Source: Legionella feeleii
GTDB taxonomy: Bacteria; Pseudomonadota; Gammaproteobacteria; Legionellales; Legionellaceae
DNA length: 64,000 nucleotides
Assembly: GCF_001467625.1 (NCBI RefSeq)
Contig: NZ_LNYB01000085.1
Coordinates: 231,776-295,775, forward strand
Direction of reading: 5' to 3'
Under the pieces are notes generated by a model that saw nothing but the letters and a program-made list of their open reading frames with translations, was not told the DNA's origin and did no database searches. The translations under genes were made by a program, and so were the position numbers. Shown here in pieces: positions 53,843 to 64,000 of this stretch (position 1 is its first letter; each line of letters starts with the position of its first letter).

Positions 53843-54598
53843 TCAATGAAGCTTTTTCCAGTATGCTTTCTTGAGTTGATAAGCTACGACTAAGAATATA
53901 CTTAAAAAAATCAGCACAATTATCCCTAGATGATAACGTACCAATTTTACAGGTTCGCCGACATAGACAAGAAAAGTCACCAAATCTTGCAAGGCGCTAT
54001 CGAACTGCTGCTGAGTTATTTCTCCATTTTCTACAAGAACCAAATGAGAGATCGCCGATGTTTTAGGATCGCCCTCCCTTACCGCAATCACTTTTCCGGC
54101 AAGTGGTGCCAAAACATTCGGCATTGCCACCTCTGGTACCAATAAATTATTAGCGCCAAAAGGTCTTGAGTCATCAGCATAAAAACTCTTCAGATAAGTA
54201 TAAATCCACTCTGGACCACGTTCGCGTGCTGACAAAGACAAATCTGGGGGGGTAATACCAAACCATTGCCGGGCATCAGTAGCCGGCATACTAATATGAA
54301 TCGGATCGTAGATTGCAGCACTGGTAAAAATGAGATTATTAACTAACAAATCTTTATCCAGTTCACCATCAAAGGTCGTTAACCCAAGATCTTTGGCCAT
54401 ACGGCTATAACGCATATACCGCAACGAATGGCAGCCAGAACAATAATTCATAAATAATTTTGCGCCCCGCTGTATTTTGGCTTGATCATGGATGTCTATA
54501 TCGATTGACGACATCTCAATCTTGCTAACAGTAGCCGCCTGTAGCAAAGAACTCATTAACAAACTGAGTAAGTAAGTAACTATCCGATCTTTGCTCAT
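53843..54598 (-). CDS. petC: Ubiquinol-cytochrome c reductase, cytochrome c1
   Basis: 251 residues. A signal peptide precedes the heme site C53-SG-C56-H57 in NYCSGCHSLRYMRY. A Met ligand lies in the later region (PNVLAPLAGK context). A C-terminal membrane helix (~222-243) anchors it. It passes electrons from the Rieske protein to soluble cytochrome c in the bc1 complex. It overlaps petB by 4 bases. The 200-base gap to sspA downstream shows no clear gene. Confidence 0.96.
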   Translation of the reverse strand: MSKDRIVTYLLSLLMSSLLQAATVSKIEMSSIDIDIHDQAKIQRGAKLFMNYCSGCHSLRYMRYSRMAKDLGLTTFDGELDKDLLVNNLIFTSAAIYDPIHISMPATDARQWFGITPPDLSLSARERGPEWIYTYLKSFYADDSRPFGANNLLVPEVAMPNVLAPLAGKVIAVREGDPKTSAISHLVLVENGEITQQQFDSALQDLVTFLVYVGEPVKLVRYHLGIIVLIFLSIFLVVAYQLKKAYWKKLH

Positions 54599-55806
54599 CC
54601 ATCTATCCTCTCAGGTACTGTTTTATGCTGCTCATAACGACTGTAAAAAGGCATCAATAGAAAATAAGCAAAATAAATAACTGTGCAAATTCTAGCTAAA
54701 TACTGTTTTAGCGGGGTCACTTGTACTGTCCCCAAATAACCTAGAATGCAAAAACTAATCACAAAAGCAACTAAGGCATATTTCGAATAATTTCCCTTGT
54801 AACGCATGGCTCGGACAGGGCTTCTATCCAACCAGGGTATAAATAATAAAATTAATATTGCCGCTCCCATAGCAATTACACCTGTTAGCTTATGGGGGAT
54901 AGCGCGCAAAATGGCATAAAAGGGTGTCATATACCATACAGGAGCAATATGTTCCGGCGTTACCATTGGATTTGCCGGAGCAAAATTAGCATACTCCAGA
55001 AAATACCCACCCATTTCAGGGATAAAGAACACTACCGCAAAAAAACCAATCAAAAAGACAATGACACCTACTAAATCCTTCACAGTAAAATAAGGATGAA
55101 AAGGGATTCCATCAAGCGGCTTACCGTCTTCATTCAGATGCTTCTTGATTTCGATTCCTTGTGGATTATTAGACCCAACTTTGTGGAGGGCAATAATATG
55201 CAAGAAAACCAGTACTAGCAGTAAAATAGGAATACCAACAACATGTAAAGCAAAGAAACGTTGTAAGGTCGCATTAGCAACATTGAAATCGCCGCGTAAC
55301 CAAGTTGCCAAACCATCACCTATATATGGAATTGCCCCAAACAGGGAGGTAATGACTTGTGCCCCCCAATAAGACATCTGTCCCCAGGGAAGTAGATAAC
55401 CAAAAAAAGCCTCCGCCATCAGTAGAATAAAGAGCGCCATACCCAAGAGCCAAATCAGCTCTCTTGGCTTTTGATAGGAACCATACAATAATCCCCTAAA
55501 CATGTGTAAATAGACAACTATAAAGAAAGCGGAAGCACCTGTTGAGTGCATATAACGCAGTAACCAACCATAATTGACATCACGCATGATGTACTCAACA
55601 GAAGAAAAAGCCTGTTCAGAGGTTGGCGTATAGAACATCGTCAGCCATAAGCCAGTGACTAATTGATTGACCAATACCACCATGGCCAGGGAACCAAAAT
55701 AATAGAAGAAATTCAGATTTTTGGGCGCATAGTATTCACTGACATGGCTTTTCCATGTATTAAGCAGTGGAAAACGGGCATCCACCCAATTGATCAAAGC
55801 CTTCAT
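54595..55806 (-). CDS. petB: Ubiquinol-cytochrome c reductase, cytochrome b
   Basis: About 403 residues, with ATG 55806 and AAGGATAATA upstream. Eight or so membrane helices, with the heme-binding His pairs in LLRYMHSTGASAFFIVVYLHMFRG and LQRFFALHVVGIPILLLVLVFLHIIAL. The quinol site P-E-W equivalent is seen as HIAPVWYMTPFYAILRAIP. It forms the catalytic membrane core of the bc1 complex. It starts 4 bases after petA ends. Confidence 0.96.
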   Translation of the reverse strand: MKALINWVDARFPLLNTWKSHVSEYYAPKNLNFFYYFGSLAMVVLVNQLVTGLWLTMFYTPTSEQAFSSVEYIMRDVNYGWLLRYMHSTGASAFFIVVYLHMFRGLLYGSYQKPRELIWLLGMALFILLMAEAFFGYLLPWGQMSYWGAQVITSLFGAIPYIGDGLATWLRGDFNVANATLQRFFALHVVGIPILLLVLVFLHIIALHKVGSNNPQGIEIKKHLNEDGKPLDGIPFHPYFTVKDLVGVIVFLIGFFAVVFFIPEMGGYFLEYANFAPANPMVTPEHIAPVWYMTPFYAILRAIPHKLTGVIAMGAAILILLFIPWLDRSPVRAMRYKGNYSKYALVAFVISFCILGYLGTVQVTPLKQYLARICTVIYFAYFLLMPFYSRYEQHKTVPERIDG

Positions 55807-55810
55807 GCTA

Positions 55811-56446
55811 TTATCCTTCTTCTTTGTCCTGCCCAATTACAATGACATGCTCGCTGATAAACTGGTATGGAGGTACCTCCAGATTAATAGGTGCTGGAAC
55901 ACCTTTAAATACTCTGCCGGCCAGATCAAATGTTGAACCGTGGCAAGGACAATAAAAACCACCTGGCCAATTAGGACCAAGTTCATTGTCGACAGGGGTA
56001 TATTTTGGCGAGCAACCTAGATGCGTACACACCCCTACCAGTATTAAATATTCCGGTTTTATCGAACGATATTGATTTTTCGCATAAGTTGGTTGCTGAT
56101 CAACCAATGAATCCGGATCCCGTAATTGCTCATCGTGACCGCTAAGCTGCTGTAACATTTCCTTGGTACGTCGAATAATCCAGACGGGTCTTCCCCGCCA
56201 TTCAACCGTCACTTGCTGCCCCGGCTCTATCTTGGAGAGATCAACCTGCACAGGTGCACCAGCCGCTTGTGCTTTTGCACTAGGGAACCATGAAGCAACA
56301 AAAGGGGTTAATGCACAGGCAACACCCACGCCTCCTAATACACTAGTCGTCGTCACTAAAAAATGACGTCGTTGCTCATCAATTTCTTCCTCACTGGGAA
56401 TATCATCACTACTAGGGTTGGGATCAACGTTATCAATCACGGTCAT
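55811..56446 (-). CDS. petA: Ubiquinol-cytochrome c reductase, Rieske iron-sulfur subunit
   Basis: 211 residues. A twin-Arg signal/anchor is seen at EEIDEQRRHFLVTTTSVLGG. The 2Fe-2S site is CTHLGCSPKY and CPCHGSTFD, each with Cys and His. It takes electrons from ubiquinol and moves to cytochrome c1. It heads the petABC unit. The gap to the upstream rpsI gene (56447-56915) holds repeat family B copy 3 and the rpsI terminator; nothing else is clear. Confidence 0.96.
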   Translation of the reverse strand: MTVIDNVDPNPSSDDIPSEEEIDEQRRHFLVTTTSVLGGVGVACALTPFVASWFPSAKAQAAGAPVQVDLSKIEPGQQVTVEWRGRPVWIIRRTKEMLQQLSGHDEQLRDPDSLVDQQPTYAKNQYRSIKPEYLILVGVCTHLGCSPKYTPVDNELGPNWPGGFYCPCHGSTFDLAGRVFKGVPAPINLEVPPYQFISEHVIVIGQDKEEG

Positions 56447-56626
56447 TTCGTCCTGGTTTCTGTCCCTGAGTCCATCCTCCTGGCAGACACTCTCTTCTGA
56501 CAGGAAAAAATATAAATCCAGTTATAACAAAGAATTAAGTATTTGAAAACGCCCATGTAAAATACCTGAGCAATCGTCATGGTATTTTTAACTAAAGTTA
56601 CACCGGGTATTGAAATAGGCGATATT

Positions 56627-56771
56627 AGACTTTCTTCGGAAACTCGCTACAGCGAGAGAAATGCGAGTAGACACAGGGCGCAGAATCGGGGTGTATGCAT
56701 GAAATACATGAGTATTCAAGCACCGTATGGACGAAGCAATTCGCTCGCTGTAGTAGCGTTTCCGAAGAAGC
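56627..56771. repeat. Long palindrome-ended repeat, family B copy 3
   Basis: It opens AGACTTTCTTCGGAAACTCG and ends with TTTCCGAAGAAG, an inverted match to the start. Inside, CTCGCTACAGCGAG and CTCGCTGTAGTAGCG are palindromic. It matches copy 1 at 12228-12355 along much of its length and has the same orientation. Confidence 0.8.
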
Positions 56772-56876
56772 CAATTTGAGAATACGACTGCAGTAGGAGC
56801 AACCCTGAGCAGAAAACCGACAGGATACCCTAAAAGGTACCATTTTTAATGTAATTCAAGAAAACATCTAGAGGAT

Positions 56877-56904
56877 AAAAAAAAACCCTGCTTCTGCAGG
56901 GTTT
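56877..56904 (-). terminator. Terminator after rpsI
   Basis: AAACCCTGC (56904-56896 on the minus strand) pairs with GCAGGGTTT (56891-56883) around a 4-base loop, with a run of T (minus strand) beyond. A clear intrinsic terminator for rplM-rpsI. Confidence 0.9.
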
Positions 56905-56915
56905 TCTTAGAACAA

Positions 56916-57347
56916 TTAACGCTTGGAGTACTGTGTTGCACGACGTGCTTTGTGCAAACCGACTTTCTTTCTTTCCACGCGTCGAGAATCTGTTGTCATC
57001 AAGCCGCGAGCACGCAGTTTTCGACGGTAAGAGTCAGGATTAGGTTCTGCACCTTCAACCAGATCGGACTCATCATAGGCAACTAACGCACGGGCTATAC
57101 CCAAACGAACGGCGCCTGCCTGGCCAGAAATACCGCCACCAACGACTGTCGCATAAACGTCGAATTTGCCCATAACATCCACTGTTTCCAGCGGCTGGCA
57201 TACAACCATGCAAGAAGTCTCGCGACCGAAATAATCTACTAAAGCACGATTATTGATCACGATTTCACCTTTACCAGGGCGTAAAAACACTCTGGCTGTT
57301 GAGCTTTTTCTACGGCCAGTACCGTAATATTGCTGTCTTTCAGCCAT
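56916..57347 (-). CDS. rpsI: Ribosomal protein S9
   Basis: 143 residues. [21 protein letters not shown] and the basic C-terminus [22 protein letters not shown] are the S9 signature. It is slightly longer than average (about 130) due to short N-terminal residues. It is the second gene after rplM, 5 bases downstream, and both end in a strong terminator. Confidence 0.98.
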   Translation of the reverse strand: MAERQQYYGTGRRKSSTARVFLRPGKGEIVINNRALVDYFGRETSCMVVCQPLETVDVMGKFDVYATVVGGGISGQAGAVRLGIARALVAYDESDLVEGAEPNPDSYRRKLRARGLMTTDSRRVERKKVGLHKARRATQYSKR

Positions 57348-57352
57348 AATAC

Positions 57353-57787
57353 TTATTCCTCAATCTCAAGTTGCTTAGGTTGCTGTGCTGTATGCGGATG
57401 CTCATTACCGGCATACACTTTCAGTTTACGGTACATTTCTCTACCTAGAGGATTCTTTGGAAGCATCCCCTTCACTGCCAGCTCGATAATACGCACAGGG
57501 TTCTTTGCCTGTAATTTATCGAAAGAAATTGATTTGATACCACCAGGAAATTCTGAGTGATGGTAATAAACCTTTTCTTTGAATTTGCGGCCAGTGACAG
57601 TCACTTTCTCCGCATTCGTTACAACGATATAGTCCCCTGTATCAACATGAGGGGTATACTCAGCCTTGTGCTTGCCTCTTAAACGACGAGCAATTTCAGT
57701 AGCAAGACGACCTAAAACTTTGTCGCTAGCATCGACTACATACCAGTCACGTTTGACTTCGTGTGTCTTGGCGCTAAATGTCTTCAT
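57353..57787 (-). CDS. rplM: Ribosomal protein L13
   Basis: 144 residues. It begins [20 protein letters not shown] and contains [19 protein letters not shown]-type L13 sequence and [19 protein letters not shown]. It makes the 50S subunit. It heads the rplM-rpsI unit; in E. coli S9 follows L13 in the same way. The 133-base gap upstream to the ferredoxin gene shows no clear promoter. Confidence 0.98.
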   Translation of the reverse strand: MKTFSAKTHEVKRDWYVVDASDKVLGRLATEIARRLRGKHKAEYTPHVDTGDYIVVTNAEKVTVTGRKFKEKVYYHHSEFPGGIKSISFDKLQAKNPVRIIELAVKGMLPKNPLGREMYRKLKVYAGNEHPHTAQQPKQLEIEE

Positions 57788-57920
57788 TAAATAACTCCGT
57801 ACCGCCTTATTGGTAATCTTTCAATCTTGGACGGGCGATTTTAACCAAAACCGTGCTAACCTACAAGTAAAATGCAATAAATTCTTGCGAGGTTTTACAA
57901 TTTGGCTGAAAGATATACGT

Positions 57921-58235
57921 TTAATTGGGGATTAGCAAGCGTTCAACTGAATGACCAGCAATTAAATGGTTGTCTATAATTTCATCAATATCAGCTGTTG
58001 TTGCATAGTTATACCAAACCCCTTCTGGATAAATCACGATACAGGGTCCGACACTACATCGACCAAGACACGCAGATTTACTTACTCTTATTTTGCCAGG
58101 ACCATGCAAGCCCAGCTCTAATAATTTTGTTTTCATGTAATCAAAAAACAACTCTCCGCCTGTGTTCGCACAACATTGCTTACCAGCAGCTTTCTGATTA
58201 GTGCATAAAAAAACATGCTTTGTATAATGGGTCAA
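57921..58235 (-). CDS. Thioredoxin-like 2Fe-2S ferredoxin
   Basis: About 104 residues from TTG 58235 (MTHYTKHVFLCTNQ). A TTG at 58259 would add an N-terminal octapeptide that overlaps ihfA. GAGGT lies 10 bases before 58235. The four Cys are in FLCTNQKAAGKQCC, SACLGRCSVGP, giving the thioredoxin-like 2Fe-2S binding pattern of NuoE/Fd2-like proteins. It follows ihfA directly. It may be an electron carrier; its partner is unknown. Confidence 0.85.
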   Translation of the reverse strand: MTHYTKHVFLCTNQKAAGKQCCANTGGELFFDYMKTKLLELGLHGPGKIRVSKSACLGRCSVGPCIVIYPEGVWYNYATTADIDEIIDNHLIAGHSVERLLIPN

Positions 58236-58239
58236 AAGA

Positions 58240-58533
58240 CTACTTACCTCGCTCCTCAATTTTAGTTTTTAATTTGAGCCCTGGTTTAAAGGTAACAACA
58301 CGACGTGCTACTACCGGAATTTCTTCCCCTGTCTTGGGGTTCCTACCTGGTCTCTGTGGCTTGTCACGTAAGGTAAAATTACCAAATCCAGATAATTTAA
58401 CATGCTGGCCATTTTCAAGAGCATGCCTTAGTGTTTCATAAAACTCTTCAACCATTTCTTTTGCATCAGGTCTGGTCAATTTTAACTCATCACATAAAGT
58501 TTCTGCAATCACGGCCTTACTTAGTGCATTCAC
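58240..58533 (-). CDS. ihfA: Integration host factor subunit alpha
   Basis: 97 residues. The HU/IHF fold is shown by [40 protein letters not shown] and VTFKPG. The [12 protein letters not shown] arm with the Pro that inserts into DNA is complete. IHF bends DNA and in Legionella has been tied to virulence gene control. It follows pheT by 2 bases. Confidence 0.97.
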   Translation of the reverse strand: MNALSKAVIAETLCDELKLTRPDAKEMVEEFYETLRHALENGQHVKLSGFGNFTLRDKPQRPGRNPKTGEEIPVVARRVVTFKPGLKLKTKIEERGK

Positions 58534-58535
58534 GA

Positions 58536-60917
58536 TTAGTCCCTCAATATAATGGCAAATTTTTCTTCCAGTTTCTTGATTATAGCACTGATTATCTCAT
58601 TGATCTCATTATCGACCATTGTTCGTTTATCATCCTGCAAAGTAAGTGCAATTGCCAGACTTTTTTTACCTGCTGGAATTGTCTCTCCAGTATACACATC
58701 AAAGACATCAAAAGATTTTAGTAAAGCCTCATTAACGGTTTGCCGAACTAATTGCTCTATCTGTGCGGCACTCACTTCATTATTAACCAGCAACGATAAG
58801 TCACGACGGATCTGAGGGAATTTTGAAATTTGCTGATAACGTACTGCCTCTGTGTTAATCAGCGCACCCAATCGAAGCTCGAAAAGCACTACCTCGTCCG
58901 GACTATCCAGCGCATCTGCTATACGTGGATGCAACACACCACACCATCCCGCTTCCTGATTAGCAACCATAATCCGGGCTGACTTCCCTGGATGAAGTGC
59001 AGGATGTACATCAGCAATAAAATGGACTTCTGGTAATTGCAACGCAGCAAACAGTGCTTGCAAATCACCTTTTGCATCATAAAAATCAAACTTGGCGGTT
59101 TTTTCGCTCCAATTCATTGCTCCTTGCTCGCCAGTCAGTAATCCAGCTATGCATGCATGCTCCTGCAAAGAACCTTGCTGTAAATCAAAAACCACTCCAT
59201 TCTCAAATAGCTTAAGTGCTGTTTGCTGCCGATGTGTATTGTAGACCATCGCAGCAATCAATCCTGGCCACATGCCTACCCGCATTTGCGATAATTCAGA
59301 AGAAATAGGATTTAATAATTGCATGGTAAGGTTTTGGGGATACAGCTCTTGTTGCAACTCGGGATCAACAAAGCTGTAGCTAATTGTTTCATTGTAGCCA
59401 CGTGCAATAAAAAACTGGCTGCAACGTGCAGCTAGCGATTCTAAAGGATTGATATTTCCGGCCTGGACCGTGGTATTCATCTTAGCGCCAGGTAATTTAT
59501 CATAACCATGTAGACGAATTATTTCTTCAATCAAATCAACATCTAAACTAATATCAAAACGATGAGAGGGGATATTAATCTGCCATGCTTCAGCTGTTTT
59601 TCTATCAACATCCATGCCCAAGCCTTGTAGCATTCTAACCATTTCCTCTTCAGCAACGGCCAATCCTGTTAGTTGTTGCACCTTGGCTGGATTGAACAGT
59701 ATCTTATTTTTTAAGGGTAAGGCGGCTAACTCAGAGGCAGACGATACAGGGCCAGCATTTCCACCAACAATATCCAGCAATAGATCAGTAGCACGCTCAA
59801 GAGCCAACAACTGCAATGCTGGATCAACCCCTCGTTCAAAGCGCTGGGATGAATCAGTACACAACCCATAACTGCGTGCTATACCAGCAATTATTATTGG
59901 ACTGAAAAAGGCACTTTCAAGAAAAATATCCGTAGTATGCTCCTGAACCGCACTATCCTCACCCCCCATAATTCCAGCCATTGCCAAGGCTTTTTTATTG
60001 TCAGCAATCACCAATACCCTGTCATGCAAATTAATTTGTTGCCCATCCAGCAATTGCAATGTTTCGTTTGCTTTAGCAAAACGAACATTAATATTCCCAT
60101 CAATAGATTGCAAATCAAAGGCATGCATTGGTTGACCGAGCTCTAGCATTACATAATTAGTAATGTCGACGACTGGGTGGATAGGACGTAACCCTGCCCG
60201 GCGCAAACGCTCAGCAATCCAAATCGGTGTATGTGCCTGAGGATTAATACCACGAATTACACGCCCATAATATTGTGGGCAGGCATCCGAGTTGAGCAGT
60301 TTAATCGTCAATTGCTCATCGGTAGTCGGTAAACTAGTCTTTTCGGGTAGCGGTTGTAGAGGTAATGAAGTTAAAACAGCCACCTCACGTGCAACACCCA
60401 AAACGCTAAAACAATCGGCGCGGTTAGGCGTTAAATCGATATCGAGTACTTGATCGTCAAGTGCAAGATAAGTACGTAAATCCGTCCCTAACGGAGCATC
60501 TTCATCCAACTCCATAATACCGTCAGAATTCTCGGCAAGCCCCAACTCCGTAACAGAACATAGCATACCTTGCGATAATTCTCCGCGAAGCATTGATTCT
60601 TTAATTACTAAGCCACCCGGTAAATTAGCCCCAATTTGTGCGAGTGCTACTTTCAAACCTTGGCGCACATTTGCCGCGCCACAAACTACTTTTAACGGTT
60701 TTCCAGCGCCAGTATTAATTTCGCACAAGGTCAGTTTATCTGCCTGGGGATGAGGAGTCGTATTTAAAACTTCTGCGACAATGACCCCCGTAAAAGCACC
60801 CGCAACTGGAGTCACTGCATCAACTTCCAAACCTGCCATGGTCAGAAGAGACGCTAATTGCTGTCCATTCAAAGAAGGGTTTACCCATTCACGTAACCAC
60901 AATTCACTCACTTTCAT
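58536..60917 (-). CDS. pheT: Phenylalanyl-tRNA synthetase beta subunit
   Basis: 793 residues, normal length. The N-terminal tRNA-binding-like domain ([19 protein letters not shown]) is followed by the B3/B4 and B5 domains (editing region near 200-400), and a C-terminal ferredoxin-like anticodon domain ([14 protein letters not shown]). It charges tRNA-Phe with PheS. It follows pheS, with 61 bases between, and leads into ihfA. Confidence 0.98.
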   Translation of the reverse strand: MKVSELWLREWVNPSLNGQQLASLLTMAGLEVDAVTPVAGAFTGVIVAEVLNTTPHPQADKLTLCEINTGAGKPLKVVCGAANVRQGLKVALAQIGANLPGGLVIKESMLRGELSQGMLCSVTELGLAENSDGIMELDEDAPLGTDLRTYLALDDQVLDIDLTPNRADCFSVLGVAREVAVLTSLPLQPLPEKTSLPTTDEQLTIKLLNSDACPQYYGRVIRGINPQAHTPIWIAERLRRAGLRPIHPVVDITNYVMLELGQPMHAFDLQSIDGNINVRFAKANETLQLLDGQQINLHDRVLVIADNKKALAMAGIMGGEDSAVQEHTTDIFLESAFFSPIIIAGIARSYGLCTDSSQRFERGVDPALQLLALERATDLLLDIVGGNAGPVSSASELAALPLKNKILFNPAKVQQLTGLAVAEEEMVRMLQGLGMDVDRKTAEAWQINIPSHRFDISLDVDLIEEIIRLHGYDKLPGAKMNTTVQAGNINPLESLAARCSQFFIARGYNETISYSFVDPELQQELYPQNLTMQLLNPISSELSQMRVGMWPGLIAAMVYNTHRQQTALKLFENGVVFDLQQGSLQEHACIAGLLTGEQGAMNWSEKTAKFDFYDAKGDLQALFAALQLPEVHFIADVHPALHPGKSARIMVANQEAGWCGVLHPRIADALDSPDEVVLFELRLGALINTEAVRYQQISKFPQIRRDLSLLVNNEVSAAQIEQLVRQTVNEALLKSFDVFDVYTGETIPAGKKSLAIALTLQDDKRTMVDNEINEIISAIIKKLEEKFAIILRD

Positions 60918-60978
60918 TGTAAATACCCGCCTAATATCCGGAGATTATCCAGTAGACCAACATTATTATGTGTGGCTG

Positions 60979-62034
<1,056 letters not shown>

Positions 62035-62056
62035 TTAATTATCACGACAAAACTGA

Positions 62057-62413
62057 TTAGGCAAGCGCAGCTTTCGCTTTTTCAGCTACAGCAGCAAAGG
62101 CGTGTTTATCGTATACAGCCATGTCAGCCAGAACTTTACGATCCAACTCGATACTCGCTTTTTTCAAGCCGGCAATCAAACGACTGTATGATAAACCACA
62201 CTCACGAGCCTGTGCATTAATTCGAGTGATCCACAAAGCGCGGAACTGGCGTTTTTTCTGTCGACGATCCCGGTAAGCATATTGTCCAGCTTTGATAACC
62301 GCTTGTTTGGCCACACGGTAGGTGCGGCTACGGGCGCCGTAATAACCTTTCGCTTGATCTAAAATCTTCTTATGACGTGCTTTCGCCGTCACACCACGTT
62401 TAACTCTTGGCAT
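62057..62413 (-). CDS. rplT: Ribosomal protein L20
   Basis: 118 residues. [20 protein letters not shown] and the RNA-binding [18 protein letters not shown] are the L20 signature. In E. coli L20 represses its own operon by binding the mRNA before rpmI; no such structure was looked for in detail here. It follows rpmI by 15 bases. Confidence 0.98.
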   Translation of the reverse strand: MPRVKRGVTAKARHKKILDQAKGYYGARSRTYRVAKQAVIKAGQYAYRDRRQKKRQFRALWITRINAQARECGLSYSRLIAGLKKASIELDRKVLADMAVYDKHAFAAVAEKAKAALA

Positions 62414-62428
62414 TATTCATTCCTCCCC

Positions 62429-62629
62429 TTAACTACCGTGCAACATACGCTCAGCCAGACGCGCATCACATTGCTTCAATGTACCTGAAGCAACACGCAA
62501 CTGACGTTTCTGTTTGCTGGTCTTTTTAGTCAGGATATGGTTTCTATAAGCGCCTCGACGCTTGATAATACCACTAGCTGTCTTACGGAAGCGTTTGTGC
62601 GCTCCACGATGCGACTTTAATTTTGGCAT
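62429..62629 (-). CDS. rpmI: Ribosomal protein L35
   Basis: 66 residues, strongly basic: [20 protein letters not shown] is the L35 signature, and the usual length. It lies between infC and rplT in the conserved order. The 107-base gap to infC shows no separate promoter. Confidence 0.98.
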   Translation of the reverse strand: MPKLKSHRGAHKRFRKTASGIIKRRGAYRNHILTKKTSKQKRQLRVASGTLKQCDARLAERMLHGS

Positions 62630-62736
62630 AGCATTGTACTCCGCATTTGTTCTGCTATTAATAACGATGCAGTGTAATCGATTAGCTCTTTATCTCACTT
62701 TGGGATGAATAATTGAGCCAAAATTTTACAACTACC

Positions 62737-63270
62737 TTATTTTTTCTTTGGTGCTAAAACCATCAGTAATTGGCGGCCTTCTCGTTTCGCTTGCTGCTCG
62801 ATCACCGCATATTCAGCGGTATCCTGTTGCAAACGCTCCATGATTTTCATACCTATTTCCTGATGGGCCATTTCTCTACCACGAAATCGTAGTGTGATCT
62901 TGACCTTATCACCATGATTGAGGAAACGGACCAGGTTGCGTAGCTTGACCTGATAATCTCCCTCTTCCGTCGTCGGACGGAATTTTAACTCTTTGACTTG
63001 AAATTGCTTCTGCTTTTTCTTCGCTTCCGTTTGCTTTTTATTCAATTCAAAAAGAAATTTGCCATAATCCATAATGCGGCAAACGGGGGGGTTAGCTGTG
63101 GGCGAAATCTCCACCAAATCATAGCCACCTTCTTCCGCCGCTCGCAATGCTTCCCGCGTTGATACAACTCCCACCTGGTTGCCATCGACATCAATTAAGC
63201 GTACCTCAGGTACATTAATTTTTTCGTTAATTCGTGCGCGATCACTATCACGCTTATTCGATACGCTAAT
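62737..63270 (-). CDS. infC: Translation initiation factor IF-3, ATT start
   Basis: 177 residues when started at ATT 63270. GGAGG lies 8 bases before it, and the resulting N-terminus [20 protein letters not shown] is that of IF-3; the nearest in-frame GTG (63174) would remove about 32 residues. An unusual ATT or ATC start is a known feature of infC and underlies its self-control, since IF-3 rejects non-canonical starts. C-terminal [12 protein letters not shown] is the IF-3 ribosome-binding part. It lies 20 bases after thrS. Confidence 0.96.
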   Translation of the reverse strand: MSVSNKRDSDRARINEKINVPEVRLIDVDGNQVGVVSTREALRAAEEGGYDLVEISPTANPPVCRIMDYGKFLFELNKKQTEAKKKQKQFQVKELKFRPTTEEGDYQVKLRNLVRFLNHGDKVKITLRFRGREMAHQEIGMKIMERLQQDTAEYAVIEQQAKREGRQLLMVLAPKKK

Positions 63271-63290
63271 GGTTTAATCCTCCAAGTGGT

Positions 63291-64000
63291 TTATACGCGA
63301 CCTTTTGCGCCAACTTCCTGACGCATGGTATCACAAATTGTATCAATATTCATCACACCCAAATCCACACCTTCTCTTGTGCGTACCGCGACAGAATTAT
63401 TTTCAACTTCTTTATCGCCAATAATCAGCAAGTAAGGTACTTTTTGTAAAGTATGCTCGCGGATTTTAAAGCCAATCTTCTCATTTCTCAAGTCAAAATT
63501 TGCACGAAAGCCCTGCTTTTGTAAAATAGTTGTCACTTTAGCGGCAAAATCATGCTGTTTATCACTAATTGTCAATACGGCAACTTGCGTAGGTGCCAAC
63601 CATAAGGGGAACCGACCCGCATAATGCTCGATTAAAATTCCCATAAACCGCTCAAATGACCCCAGAATAGCACGATGTAACATGACCGGTGTTTGTCGAC
63701 TACCATCTTCTGCAACATATTGGGCATCAAGTCTGTCGGGCATAGAAAAATCGACCTGTATAGTACCGCACTGCCAAATACGCCCTAAACAATCAGCTAG
63801 CGAGCATTCAATCTTCGGCCCATAGAAGGCACCTTCCCCCGGAGCATCAACCCATTCAATCCCTCTACTCTGCATAGCAAGCTTTAATGCTTCCTCTGCC
63901 TTATCCCAAACCGCATCACTGCCTACCCGCTTTTCTGGGCGCAAGGCTAAACGGTATTTTATCTCTTTAAAACCAAAATCAGTATAGACTGATTGTACTA
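63291..64000 (-). CDS. thrS: Threonyl-tRNA synthetase, C-terminal part (partial)
   Basis: 236 visible codons, cut by the window edge. It has the end of the class II core: [30 protein letters not shown] and the motif 3 block [19 protein letters not shown]. The anticodon-binding domain follows ([19 protein letters not shown]). The stop is at 63291. It is the first gene of the thrS-infC-rpmI-rplT-pheST-ihfA group, whose order is as in E. coli. Confidence 0.97.
   Translation of the reverse strand, partial: VQSVYTDFGFKEIKYRLALRPEKRVGSDAVWDKAEEALKLAMQSRGIEWVDAPGEGAFYGPKIECSLADCLGRIWQCGTIQVDFSMPDRLDAQYVAEDGSRQTPVMLHRAILGSFERFMGILIEHYAGRFPLWLAPTQVAVLTISDKQHDFAAKVTTILQKQGFRANFDLRNEKIGFKIREHTLQKVPYLLIIGDKEVENNSVAVRTREGVDLGVMNIDTICDTMRQEVGAKGRV

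Overview
The window looks like a chromosomal segment of a Legionella species other than a confidently named one. The evidence is a complete Dot/Icm type IVB secretion block (dotD-dotC-dotB, then dotA-icmV diverging from icmW-icmX), an F-box protein typical of Legionella effectors, mevalonate-pathway GHMP enzymes, and gammaproteobacterial housekeeping operons (thrS-infC-rpmI-rplT-pheS-pheT-ihfA, nnrD-tsaE-amiB-mutL-miaA, rplM-rpsI-petA-petB-petC-sspA-sspB). The DNA is AT-rich with short intergenic gaps. No rRNA, tRNA, insertion sequence, prophage or CRISPR array was seen.

Layout. 1-2 kb: two overlapping FUSC membrane genes on the minus strand. 2-5.5 kb: an Mla-type lipid ABC transporter operon (STAS-MlaE fusion, MlaF, MlaD, auxiliary lipoprotein). 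5.5-9.5 kb: pal, cpoB, queE, then mvaD and a mevalonate-kinase-like gene, tightly packed. 9.5-12.2 kb, minus strand: a secretin-N-domain-like exported protein, enolase and ftsB. 12.2-12.6 kb: two copies of a long palindromic repeat. 12.7-14.6 kb: a phosphate transporter with its DUF47 partner, convergent with an F-box protein gene. 15.6-23.7 kb: a CBU_0585-like small protein, adenosine deaminase, rpoH, ftsX-ftsE-ftsY, two M16 peptidases and rsmD. 23.8-32.5 kb: the dot/icm block. 33-45.2 kb: an accessory stretch with an amino-acid permease, a PuuE-like deacetylase with a GNAT, several exported or unknown proteins, a 570-residue putative GT-B-like protein, a tandem 134-bp palindromic repeat array, a GH18 chitinase, and an MFS transporter coupled to a LuxR-type regulator. 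45.2-64 kb: almost only conserved minus-strand housekeeping genes.

How the parts relate. The Dot/Icm genes encode the outer-membrane core lipoproteins (DotC, DotD), a cytoplasmic ATPase (DotB), an inner-membrane protein (DotA) and accessory or adaptor factors (IcmV, IcmW, IcmX). The F-box protein is a likely substrate of this machine and the 570-residue protein a more speculative one. The cell-envelope theme is strong: Mla, Tol-Pal, FtsEX, AmiB and WaaC. The least ordinary sequence features are three families of long palindromic repeats (tandem at 40.45-40.83 kb; dispersed at 12.2-12.6 and 56.6 kb; another at 32.5 and 52.4 kb), an ATT-initiated infC, and a terminator hairpin in front of pheS. 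I found no convincing wholly new multi-gene system; the best leads are the repeat array and the unknown genes between 36.5 and 45.2 kb.
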